DNA of 64,000 nucleotides from CAWBJP01 sp963789165 (GTDB lineage: Bacteria; Actinomycetota; Acidimicrobiia; IMCC26256; BP-133): contig CAWBJP010000011.1 in NCBI GenBank assembly GCA_963789165.1, forward strand, positions 67,636-131,635, written 5' to 3'. A program made the position numbers and the translations under genes. Positions 30,628 to 37,939 of the stretch are shown one piece after another (position 1 is the stretch's first letter; the number at the start of each line of letters is the position of its first letter). Under the pieces are notes generated by a model. It was not told where the DNA came from. It saw only the letters and a program-made list of their open reading frames with translations, and made no database searches.

Positions 30628-31176
30628 GTGGCGCCGGTCGAGGTGGTCGTCGCCGCCGATGTCCTGGTCGCCGCCCTGTCCCGGGTGAGCGCCGCGGCGG
30701 TCCGGTTCCCGGCCATGCCCCCCAAGACGAACGACCCGCACGCCGACGTCGTCGGAGCGTTCGTCGGCGCCGAGGGGGACTTCGCCCTCATCCTCAGTGA
30801 GGAGATCGTCGAGCAGGTCGGCGCCGCGCTCATGGACGAGCGGGGGCTCGGCTGGGGCTTCGCCGCCGCCGACCAGGCGGTCGACGTCCTGGTAGGGATC
30901 GCCGAGCACAGCCAGGGCGGACTCGCGGTGGCCGCCGCGCAGGTGGCGCTCCCGCGAGGTGCCAGCGCGGTAGCGGCAGCCGCCCTGCGAGCCGTTGCCG
31001 CGCACGGCCTGGGGTTCCCCCGGGTCGTTGTCATCGACGACCCCGGCTTTCAGCGGCTCCGTGCCTGGCAACCGCGGGGGGTCCCCTGGCCGGCGGACCA
31101 GGTCGTGACGCTGCTGTCGCCGTCGCGGTTCCGCGACCTGGCCGAGCAGGCTCGCTGGCGGTACCGACGGATGTAG
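30628..31176 (+). CDS. PIN-like protein, partner of the RHH antitoxin
   Basis: A 182-residue protein whose layout fits a PIN domain: VEVVVAADVLVAALSR (first strand), LILSEEIVEQVGAAL (acidic helix) and VVVIDDPGFQRL (last acidic strand). The usual first catalytic Asp of the VxDTNVL motif is replaced (AADVL), so the active site may be altered. GTG at 30628. The RHH/PIN order is typical of VapBC-like modules. Toxicity is inferred and could be weak or absent. It ends 54 b before uvrC. Confidence 0.62.
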   Translation: MAPVEVVVAADVLVAALSRVSAAAVRFPAMPPKTNDPHADVVGAFVGAEGDFALILSEEIVEQVGAALMDERGLGWGFAAADQAVDVLVGIAEHSQGGLAVAAAQVALPRGASAVAAAALRAVAAHGLGFPRVVVIDDPGFQRLRAWQPRGVPWPADQVVTLLSPSRFRDLAEQARWRYRRM

Positions 31177-31229
31177 GCGGCGACATCTCGTCCTACAAAT
31201 CACCCGCCACCGGGCAGAATCAAGGGGCG

Positions 31230-33182
31230 ATGCCTCTCGTCCGCCCGCCGGCCGGCACCATCCCTGACGCTCCCGGGTCCTACCAGTTCAAGGACCGGGA
31301 CGGCCGCGTCATCTACGTGGGCAAGGCCAAGAGCCTGCGGCACCGCCTGGCGAACTACTTCGTCCACCCCGGGGCGCTCATGCCCCGCACCCGCCAGATG
31401 GTGGCCGCCGCCGAGACGGTGGAGTGGATCGAGGTGGACAACGAGGTCGAGGCCCTCTTCCTCGAGTTCAACCTGATCAAGACCCACAAGCCCCGGTTCA
31501 ACATCCGCCTGAAGGACGACAAGTCCTATCCCTACCTGGCCGTCACCCTCGACCAGGAGTGGCCCCGGGCCCAGGTCATGCGGGGCGCCAAACGCAAGGG
31601 GGTTCGCTACTTCGGGCCCTTCGCCCACGCCTACGCCATCCGGGAAACCCTCGACCTGTTGCTGCGGACCTTCCCCATCCGGACCTGCTCGGACAACAAG
31701 CTGGAACGCCACCAGAAGCTGGGCCGCCCCTGCCTCTACGCCCACATCGAGAAGTGCTCCGCCCCCTGCGTGAACGCGGTCAGCCCGGAGGACTACCAGC
31801 ACCTGGTCGACGAGCTCGTCGATTTCCTCGACGGCCGGACCGAGGCCATCGTCACCCGCCTCGACCGCCAGATGCGCGAGGCCGCCACCGATCTGGAGTT
31901 CGAGCGGGCCGCCCGGCTGCGGGACCAGCTCACCTCGGTGCGCAAGGCCATCGAGCGCCAGCAGATGGTGGGCGACCCCCACGAGGACTACGACGCCATC
32001 GGCCTGGCCGAGGACGAGCTGGAAGCCTCGGTGCAGATCTTCAACGTCCGCAAGGGTCGCATGGTGGGCCGCAAGGGCCTGGTGGTCGACAAGGTGGAGG
32101 AGCTGACCCGCCCCGCCTTGGTGGCCCGCATCCTCGAGCAGCTCTACGGCGACGCCGGCCCCGAAGGCGTCCCCAAGGAGGTGCTCGTCCCCGACGACCC
32201 CGAGGACCAGGCGCTCTACGAGGAGTTCCTCTCCCACGTCCGGGGATCCAAGGTGCGCATCCGGGTCCCGCAGCGGGGCGGCAAGCGCACCTTCCTGGCC
32301 ACCGTGACCCGCAACGCCGAGGAGGCCTTCACCCGCCACCGGCTGAAGCGGGCCTCGGACCACAACGCCCGGGCCCGGGCCCTCACCGCCCTCCAGGATG
32401 CCCTCGACCTGCCCGAGGCGCCGCTGCGCATCGAGTGCTACGACATCTCCAACCTGGCCGGCACCGAGATCGTCGGGTCCATGGTGGTGATGGAGGACGG
32501 CCTCCCCAAGCGGTCCGACTACCGCCGCTTCAAGATCCGGTCCCTGAACCAGCAGGACGACTTCGCCTCCATGGCCGAGGTCCTCACCCGGCGCTTCACC
32601 AACTACCTGAAGGAACGGGAGGAGGGGGTCCACGCCGGGAAGCGCTTCGCCTACCCGCCCAACCTGGTGCTGGTCGACGGGGGCAAGGGCCAGCTGGGCG
32701 TGGCCGTGGCCGTCCTCGAGGAGCTGGGGCTGGAGGACATCCCCGTCGCCGCCCTGGCCAAGCGCTTCGAGGAGGTCTACCGCCCCGGCGACCCCGAGCC
32801 CATCCGCATCCCCCGCGACTCCGAGGCGCTCTACCTCCTCCAGGGCGTGCGGGACGAGGCCCACCGCTTCGCCATCACCTACCACCGCACCTTGCGGGGC
32901 AAGGCCATGACCCGCTCCACCCTCGACGACGTCCCCGGCCTGGGACCCACCCGGCGCAAGCGCCTGCTCAAGGAATTCGGCTCGGTCAAACGCCTCCGGG
33001 CTCTGACCGAAGAGGAGCTGGTGGCCATCCCGTGGCTCCCGGCCCGGGTGGCGAATGCCCTCTATGCCCAGTTGCACGGCCCGGCGCTGGGGGAACGGCG
33101 GCCGCCAGACGTATCCAAAACCACGGCTGGCGTGTCATCGTGGAGGGGCGACGAAACCGGCGGTACCACGGGAGAGGGGTAA
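31230..33182 (+). CDS. uvrC: excinuclease ABC subunit C
   Basis: UvrC makes both incisions in nucleotide excision repair. The intact 650-residue product has an N-terminal GIY-YIG nuclease domain (GSYQFKDRDGRVIYVGKAKS, with the Arg and Glu positions following), the UVR motif (DLEFERAARLRDQL) that binds UvrB, the RNase-H-like nuclease (IECYDISNLAGTEIVGSMVV, VLVDGGKGQLGVA) and C-terminal helix-hairpin-helix motifs (VPGLGPTRRKRLLKEFGS). ATG at 31230. Unlike uvrA and uvrB here, it has no frame problem. It abuts rapZ: the stop TAA is followed at once by the TTG start. Confidence 0.97.
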   Translation: MPLVRPPAGTIPDAPGSYQFKDRDGRVIYVGKAKSLRHRLANYFVHPGALMPRTRQMVAAAETVEWIEVDNEVEALFLEFNLIKTHKPRFNIRLKDDKSYPYLAVTLDQEWPRAQVMRGAKRKGVRYFGPFAHAYAIRETLDLLLRTFPIRTCSDNKLERHQKLGRPCLYAHIEKCSAPCVNAVSPEDYQHLVDELVDFLDGRTEAIVTRLDRQMREAATDLEFERAARLRDQLTSVRKAIERQQMVGDPHEDYDAIGLAEDELEASVQIFNVRKGRMVGRKGLVVDKVEELTRPALVARILEQLYGDAGPEGVPKEVLVPDDPEDQALYEEFLSHVRGSKVRIRVPQRGGKRTFLATVTRNAEEAFTRHRLKRASDHNARARALTALQDALDLPEAPLRIECYDISNLAGTEIVGSMVVMEDGLPKRSDYRRFKIRSLNQQDDFASMAEVLTRRFTNYLKEREEGVHAGKRFAYPPNLVLVDGGKGQLGVAVAVLEELGLEDIPVAALAKRFEEVYRPGDPEPIRIPRDSEALYLLQGVRDEAHRFAITYHRTLRGKAMTRSTLDDVPGLGPTRRKRLLKEFGSVKRLRALTEEELVAIPWLPARVANALYAQLHGPALGERRPPDVSKTTAGVSSWRGDETGGTTGEG

Positions 33183-34049
33183 TTGAGCGAGGAGCCTGAC
33201 GTCACCATCGTCACGGGACTCTCGGGCGCGGGGCGGTCCGAGGCGGCCAACGTGCTCGAGGACCTCGGCTTCTTCGTCATCGACAACCTCCCGCCCTCCC
33301 TCATTTCCAAGGTGGCCGAGCTGGCCATCTCTCCGGGCCGGCCCCCCACCCGCTACGCCCTCGGGGTCGACGTCCGTTCCGGCGCCCTGGAGGACCTCCA
33401 CCTCGCCCTGGAGGAGCTGCGGGAGCTGGGCGTGCGGACCCGCATCTTCTTCCTCGACGCGGCCGACGACGTGCTCATCCGCCGCTACGAAGCCACCCGG
33501 CGCAAGCATCCCCTGGGGTCGCCGGACCGGGTGTCGGAGGCCATCGCCGACGAGCGGGCCATGCTGGAACCGTTGAAGGAGCAGGCCGACATCGTGGTCG
33601 ACACCTCCGACCTCAACGTCCACCAGCTCCGGGACCGCCTGCGGGACATCTTCGCCAGCGGGGTGGCCGGCCAGGCGCTGCAGACCAGCATCGTGTCCTT
33701 CGGCTTCAAGCACGGCCTGCCCATGGACGTCGACCTCGTCTTCGACTGCCGCTTCCTGCCCAACCCCCACTGGGTGGAGGCGCTGCGCCCCCTGCCCGGG
33801 ACCGATGCGCGGGTGCGCCGCTACGTGATGAAGCAGCCCGAGACCGAGGCCTTCCTGGTCGAGTTGGAACGCCTCTTCGACCTGCTGCTGCCCTCCTACG
33901 TCAAGGAAGGCAAGTCCTACCTCTCGATCGGCGTGGGCTGCACGGGCGGGCACCACCGCTCCGTGGTCCTGGCCGAGGAGCTGGCCAAGGTACTGGAACG
34001 CCTGGGTTTCCGGGCCAACGTTCACCACAGGGACGTGGAACGTGGATGA
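33183..34049 (+). CDS. rapZ: RapZ/YvcJ-family nucleotide-binding protein
   Basis: A 288-residue protein with the P-loop VTGLSGAGRSEAANVLEDLG, the family's Arg-containing form, followed by FFVIDNLPPSLI. The C-terminal domain has SFGFKHGLPMDVDLVFDCRFLPNP, YLSIGVGCTGGHHRSV and the end of the RapZ C-terminal domain. In E. coli RapZ is an RNase adaptor controlling glmS; in Gram-positives the role is less clear. The TTG start directly follows the uvrC stop. It overlaps yvcK by 8 nt. The uvrC–rapZ–yvcK order is conserved in actinobacteria. Confidence 0.93.
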   Translation: MSEEPDVTIVTGLSGAGRSEAANVLEDLGFFVIDNLPPSLISKVAELAISPGRPPTRYALGVDVRSGALEDLHLALEELRELGVRTRIFFLDAADDVLIRRYEATRRKHPLGSPDRVSEAIADERAMLEPLKEQADIVVDTSDLNVHQLRDRLRDIFASGVAGQALQTSIVSFGFKHGLPMDVDLVFDCRFLPNPHWVEALRPLPGTDARVRRYVMKQPETEAFLVELERLFDLLLPSYVKEGKSYLSIGVGCTGGHHRSVVLAEELAKVLERLGFRANVHHRDVERG

Positions 34050-35100
34050 CAACGACAAGAACGAGAACTCCATGAGCCTGCCGCCGGATGATCCCCGGGC
34101 GGGGCCGTCGGCCAAGCCGACCATCGGCGTGGTCCGCTCCCGGCCGGGAGACCGGCGCCGGCCCATGACGCCCATGTCCAAGGGTGACCCGTGGCAGCTG
34201 CCCAACACTCCGCCCCAGGGCCCGGCCGTGGTGGCCCTCGGGGGCGGCCACGGCCTGGCCACGGTCCTGTCCGCCGCCCGGCGCTACGCCGGGTCGATCA
34301 CCGCGGTGGTCTCGGTGGCCGACGACGGCGGGTCGTCGGGCCGTCTCCGCCAGGCCCAGGAGATGCCCGCCCCCGGGGACCTGCGCAGATGCCTGGTGGC
34401 CCTGGCCGCCACCGACACCATCTGGGGCGAGGCCTTCGAGCACCGGTTCCGCTCCGGCGAGCTCGACGGCCACGCCCTGGGCAACCTGGTCATCGTCGGC
34501 CTGGCCCAGGTGCTGGGCGACTTCGGGCGGGCCCTGGAGGAGGCGGGCCGGCTGCTCAAGTGCGCCGGGAAGGTGCTGCCGGCCACCACCGACGCCGTCG
34601 TGCTCAAGGCCGACGCCGGCCCCAACGGGGGCTCCGTGGAGGGTCAGGTGGCGGTGGCCAACAGCTCCGAGCCGATCCGCCGGGTCCACATCGTGCCTGA
34701 GGACGCCAAGGCCCACCCCGAGGCCGTCTCGGCCATCGAGCTGGCCGACCAGGTCATCCTCGCCCCCGGTTCCCTGTTCACCAGCCTGGTGCCGGTCCTG
34801 TGCGTCCCCGCCATCCGGGAGGCGCTGGCCGCGGCCCGGGGCCGGATCGTCCACGTCTGCAACCTGCGCCCCCAGGTACCCGAGACCGCCGGCCTCACCG
34901 CCACCGACCACCTCCGGGCCGTGCTGGCCCACGGCGCCCGGGTCGACGCCTTCCTCTACCACCTGGGCGGCGCCCTGGAAGCCGACGAGATCGCGGTGCG
35001 GGCTCTGAACATCGAGCCGGTGGCGGCCGAGGTGGCCGCGCCCAACGGCTTCGTCCACGACCCCGGCCTGCTGGCCAAGGCGCTCGAAGAGCTGGTCTGA
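34042..35100 (+). CDS. yvcK: YvcK/CofD-like family protein
   Basis: A 352-residue protein with the CofD-type fold: VVALGGGHGLATVLSAAR, VSVADDGGSSGRLRQ, GDLRRCLVALA and LGNLVIVGLAQ. YvcK proteins bind UDP-sugars and are needed for growth on gluconeogenic substrates and for wall synthesis in Bacillus; in Mycobacterium the homologue is CuvA. The first ~55 residues are Pro/Asp-rich and not conserved, so the true start may be later. GTG at 34042 overlaps the rapZ end by 8 nt. In most actinobacteria whiA follows; here it does not. Confidence 0.93.
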   Translation: MDDNDKNENSMSLPPDDPRAGPSAKPTIGVVRSRPGDRRRPMTPMSKGDPWQLPNTPPQGPAVVALGGGHGLATVLSAARRYAGSITAVVSVADDGGSSGRLRQAQEMPAPGDLRRCLVALAATDTIWGEAFEHRFRSGELDGHALGNLVIVGLAQVLGDFGRALEEAGRLLKCAGKVLPATTDAVVLKADAGPNGGSVEGQVAVANSSEPIRRVHIVPEDAKAHPEAVSAIELADQVILAPGSLFTSLVPVLCVPAIREALAAARGRIVHVCNLRPQVPETAGLTATDHLRAVLAHGARVDAFLYHLGGALEADEIAVRALNIEPVAAEVAAPNGFVHDPGLLAKALEELV

Positions 35101-35150
35101 AGCCGGAGGCTCGCGGCGACGCACAGGTCAGAGCCCGAGAACCCGTCGGA

Positions 35151-35385
35151 TCACCAGGCGTCGGCCACCGCCCGCCGCTGGGCGCGGGCGACCGCGGGGT
35201 CAATGGCGGAGTCGTTGTTGGCATAGACCTCGTCGAGGCGAGCCGTGATGGCATCGTCCGGCTCGTCGGCCAGAAACCGTTCGAGGGCGCGGGCGTAGAG
35301 CTGACTCCGAGAGAGCCCGAGGCGGCGAGCGGCGCGCTCCGCGGCATCGAACAAGCGCATCTGGCACTGACACGGCGATCCTCAC
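35151..35385 (-). CDS. orphan ribbon-helix-helix antitoxin-like protein (one frame change)
   Basis: With one extra base removed near 35370 the product reads RIAVSVPDALFDAAERAA then LGLSRSQLYARALERFLAD, a CopG-type RHH domain, with a short acidic tail. The GTG at 35385 lies 5 nt after TACTTT (35396–35391), which is a leaderless-type start. As given, the ORF begins at an internal ATG (35360). MazE/RHH antitoxins are normally followed by a toxin, but yvcK ends only 50 b downstream and no toxin gene fits, so this is an orphan. Confidence 0.68.
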
Positions 35386-35417
35386 CGCGAAAGTATGACC
35401 GGATATGACTCGGCGGG

Positions 35418-35957
35418 TCAGGTGCCGGCCAGGAGGTGGGCGAGGCGGGCGGTGAGGTCGTCGATCTCGGCCGCGGTGCGCTCGTAGACGGCGCGGGAGG
35501 CCCCCATCGGGTCGTCGACGTCGTCGTCGGCGGAGTAGCCCATCAGGTCGGCCGGGCGGCGCCCGGCATGGAGCTCGGCCAGGTAGTCGGCCAGGGTCTG
35601 ATCGGCGCGGCGGGAGCCGAGCCGCTCCCCTCGGCGGACGAGCTCCTTGAGGGTGAAGGTCCGGCCCCACGCCGCCGGGTCGGCGGCGACGACTTCAGGG
35701 ACGTGTTCCCGGGCCATGGCCACGATCAGGTCGGCGGGACCGACCAGCTCGATCGAGAGGCGCCGGCTGCGGTGGCCGGTGGTGTCGAAGCCCCGGGCGG
35801 CCATCACGGCCACGCCGTGATCGGGCACCCGTTGGCCGGGGGACAGCAGGCCGGCGGAGTGGACGTGGGCGTCGACGCCCAGCTCCTCCAGGCGGGCCGC
35901 GAGCAGCGTGGCGCCGATGGGGGAGCGGCAGATGTTGCCCAGGCAGACGACCAGCAC
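35418..35957 (-). CDS. low-molecular-weight protein (tyrosine/arginine) phosphatase
   Basis: The start GTG at 35957 gives LVVCLGNICRSPIGATLLA, with the catalytic CX5R loop of LMW phosphatases at residues 4–11. HSAGLLSPGQRVPDHGVAVM and SADDDVDDPMGASRAVY follow, the latter holding the general-acid Asp-Pro. The product of about 179 residues removes phosphate from Tyr or Arg side chains in the cytosol. It sits 34 nt after the stop of the Hsp70-like gene on the same strand, so it is the last gene of that set and may act on its partners. Such phosphatases can also pair with BY-kinases; a degenerate one is 8 kb away. Confidence 0.86.
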   Translation of the reverse strand: MLVVCLGNICRSPIGATLLAARLEELGVDAHVHSAGLLSPGQRVPDHGVAVMAARGFDTTGHRSRRLSIELVGPADLIVAMAREHVPEVVAADPAAWGRTFTLKELVRRGERLGSRRADQTLADYLAELHAGRRPADLMGYSADDDVDDPMGASRAVYERTAAEIDDLTARLAHLLAGT

Positions 35958-35991
35958 GTCGATGCCGCCCGAGGATATCGACTCCGCCCGG

Positions 35992-37485
35992 TCAGTCCGG
36001 CGCCGGCCGCGGATCCGCCGCGAGGAGGGCGGCGACCCGCTGGGCGACCCGTTCCATCTCGGGCCGGTCCAGGGCGTCGGCGACGGAGACGTCATCGGCC
36101 AGGAGGAGCTCGCCCGAGACCCGGTCGGTCACCCCGACGTGGAGGATGCCGTTGGTGTCGTACTCGTAGGTGATGTCGAAGGTCCCGTCGGAACCGGGGA
36201 TGAGGGGGACGTCCCAGGCCTTGAGGAAGACGTTGTCCTCGTCGTCGAGGGGCTTGTCCGGGTCGCCTTCGATGACCCGGACCCGCACCGACAGGTCCCC
36301 CTCGGACTCACGGACGAAGGCGTCACTGCCCCGGGCCGGCAGCTTGTGGTTGCGGGGGATGAGGGTCGAGAAGGTTCGCTTCCCCCCGGCGTCGACACAG
36401 ACCGTGCCCAGGGCGTGCTCGGTGGAGACGAAGAAGTCGCTGTCGTGCTCGCCGGCCAGGATGGCGGCCGCCACCGCGGCTCCCTCGGCCACGGCGGTGA
36501 GCGGCGACACTCCCGAGGCCGGCTCCCGGCCCACCATGTCACTCACGAACTCCCGCACGATCGGCATCATGCACGTCCCCCCCACCACCAGCAGGTGGTC
36601 GATGGACCGGGTCGACAGGCCGAGGTCTCGAAGGCAGCGTTGGATGGGCTCGGCGGCGCGCTGGACGAGGGGGGCCACCCACCGGTCGAGCTGCTCCCGG
36701 GAGAGCGTGGTCCGCTCCCCGCCGGGGAGGGCCAGGGACACCTCGTCCTGGGTGCTGAGGGCGACCTTGGCCCGCTCCAGCTCGAGGCGGAAGCGGGACC
36801 GGGCGAACTCGTCCCACTCGGTGTCGCCGCCGGCCTCGGTCGCCACCTGCTCGTAGATCCGGCGGTCGAAGTCGAGTCCACCGAGGCGCTGGATGCCCTT
36901 GGAGGCGTGCTCCAGGAACACCCCGTCGACCAGGCCGAGCACGGTCACGTCGAGGGTCCCGCCCCCCCAGTCGACCACCAGGACGGTCTGGTCGTCGCTC
37001 GCCCCCAGGCCGAAGGCCATGGCCGCGGCGGTCGGCTCGTTGATCAGGGCGGCCACCTCCACGCCGGCCAGGCCGGCGCACACCTTGGTCCGGTTGCGGG
37101 CCAGGCCGCGGGAGTTGGCCGGCACCGTGACCACCGCCCGGGAGAAGTCGACGCCCTGGGCCAGGGCGGCCCGCCGCAGGTGGGCGAAGAGCAGCGCCCC
37201 CACCTCTTCCACCGTGACCTCCTCGCCGCCCAGTTCCACCAGCTCATGCAGGGAGAAGAGACGTTTCACGGCGTCGACCCGGTCGTGGTGCTGCTGCTTG
37301 GCCCGCCAGCCGAAGCGGGGCACCCCGTCCGGTCCCAAGGCGACCACGGACGGCAGGACGCGATGCAGGCCCAGCATCTCCCACTCGGCCGGCGCCTCGT
37401 CGAGGGGGATGACCTCCACCGTCCCCGCTCCGTACTGGGCCAGGGCGCAGTTGGTGGTGCCGAAGTCGATGCCGACGGCGGTCAT
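35992..37485 (-). CDS. Hsp70-family protein without helical lid
   Basis: A 497-residue Hsp70 homologue. The ATPase domain is complete: phosphate-1 GIDFGTTNCALA (5–16), TVPANSR (120–126), NEPTAAAMAFG (149–159), phosphate-2 VVDWGGGTLDVTVLG (170–184) and the adenosine motif LLVVGGTCMMPIV (298–310). After residue 365 comes a beta domain (TFSTLIPRNHKLPARG, FDITYEYDTNGILHVGVTD) but the helical lid of DnaK is missing; DnaK is about 610–640 residues. The ATG at 37485 overlaps the end of the upstream coiled-coil gene. It is not the housekeeping dnaK, which would sit with grpE and dnaJ. Client and function are unknown. Confidence 0.9.
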   Translation of the reverse strand: MTAVGIDFGTTNCALAQYGAGTVEVIPLDEAPAEWEMLGLHRVLPSVVALGPDGVPRFGWRAKQQHHDRVDAVKRLFSLHELVELGGEEVTVEEVGALLFAHLRRAALAQGVDFSRAVVTVPANSRGLARNRTKVCAGLAGVEVAALINEPTAAAMAFGLGASDDQTVLVVDWGGGTLDVTVLGLVDGVFLEHASKGIQRLGGLDFDRRIYEQVATEAGGDTEWDEFARSRFRLELERAKVALSTQDEVSLALPGGERTTLSREQLDRWVAPLVQRAAEPIQRCLRDLGLSTRSIDHLLVVGGTCMMPIVREFVSDMVGREPASGVSPLTAVAEGAAVAAAILAGEHDSDFFVSTEHALGTVCVDAGGKRTFSTLIPRNHKLPARGSDAFVRESEGDLSVRVRVIEGDPDKPLDDEDNVFLKAWDVPLIPGSDGTFDITYEYDTNGILHVGVTDRVSGELLLADDVSVADALDRPEMERVAQRVAALLAADPRPAPD

Positions 37486-37939
37486 GGTCGCCCCGCCCCG
37501 TTCCGTTCGTGGCGGCATGCGGCGCGGGGTCGGGGACCGGGGCGGCTCGGCCCTGGCGCACCACGCGCCCGGACTGGGTCTCCACGTAGGCGGGCTCGAT
37601 CACCCGCAGCCCTTCGCCGTCGTGGCCCGGCGGGATGGCGAAGGCGCCTTCCAGCGTGGGGTTGTCCCAGCGGAGCAGGCCGGCCTGGGCCAGCAGGTCG
37701 GTGAGGAGCAGGGCCAGCGACTCGGTCGACTCGCCGGCCTGGACGGCGGCGTCGAGCTGGGCCAGTTGCGCCAGATGGGCGATCCGCTCGGCGGTCGCCC
37801 CCACGATCTGGCGGCGCAGCCCCTCGTAGGCCTCGGCGGCCTTGGCCGCGCCGGGGTCCTTGAGCAGGAGCATCCCCTCGATGGCGGCCAGGCGCTCCTC
37901 GACGGCGGCGAGCTGCTGGGGTACGCGGCGGGAGATCAT
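37482..37939 (-). CDS. GrpE-like coiled-coil protein, partner of the Hsp70-like protein (end reconstructed)
   Basis: The ATG at 37939 overlaps the stop of the 816-aa protein (ATGA). The N-terminal half is helical and coiled-coil-like (QQLAAVEERLAAIEGMLLLK, then EAYEGLRRQIVGATAERIAH); a compact domain follows (LLRWDNPTLEGAFAIPPG, VIEPAYVETQSGRVV). In size and place it recalls GrpE, a nucleotide exchange factor, but I see no clear GrpE motif. As written the frame runs on to 37244, antisense-like inside the Hsp70 gene. One missing G near 37495 would end it at TGA 37484–37482, giving the same ATGA overlap seen upstream. About 151 residues. Confidence 0.6.

Noticed and set aside
37244..37481. Extension of the coiled-coil protein into the Hsp70 gene
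   Set aside because: The extension is Arg/Pro/His-rich out-of-frame reading of the conserved Hsp70 N-terminus. A one-base correction ends the gene at a 4-nt overlap as for its neighbours.
35992..37485. Hsp70-like gene as the housekeeping dnaK
   Set aside because: It lacks the helical lid and C-terminal tail, and is not next to grpE, dnaJ or hspR.
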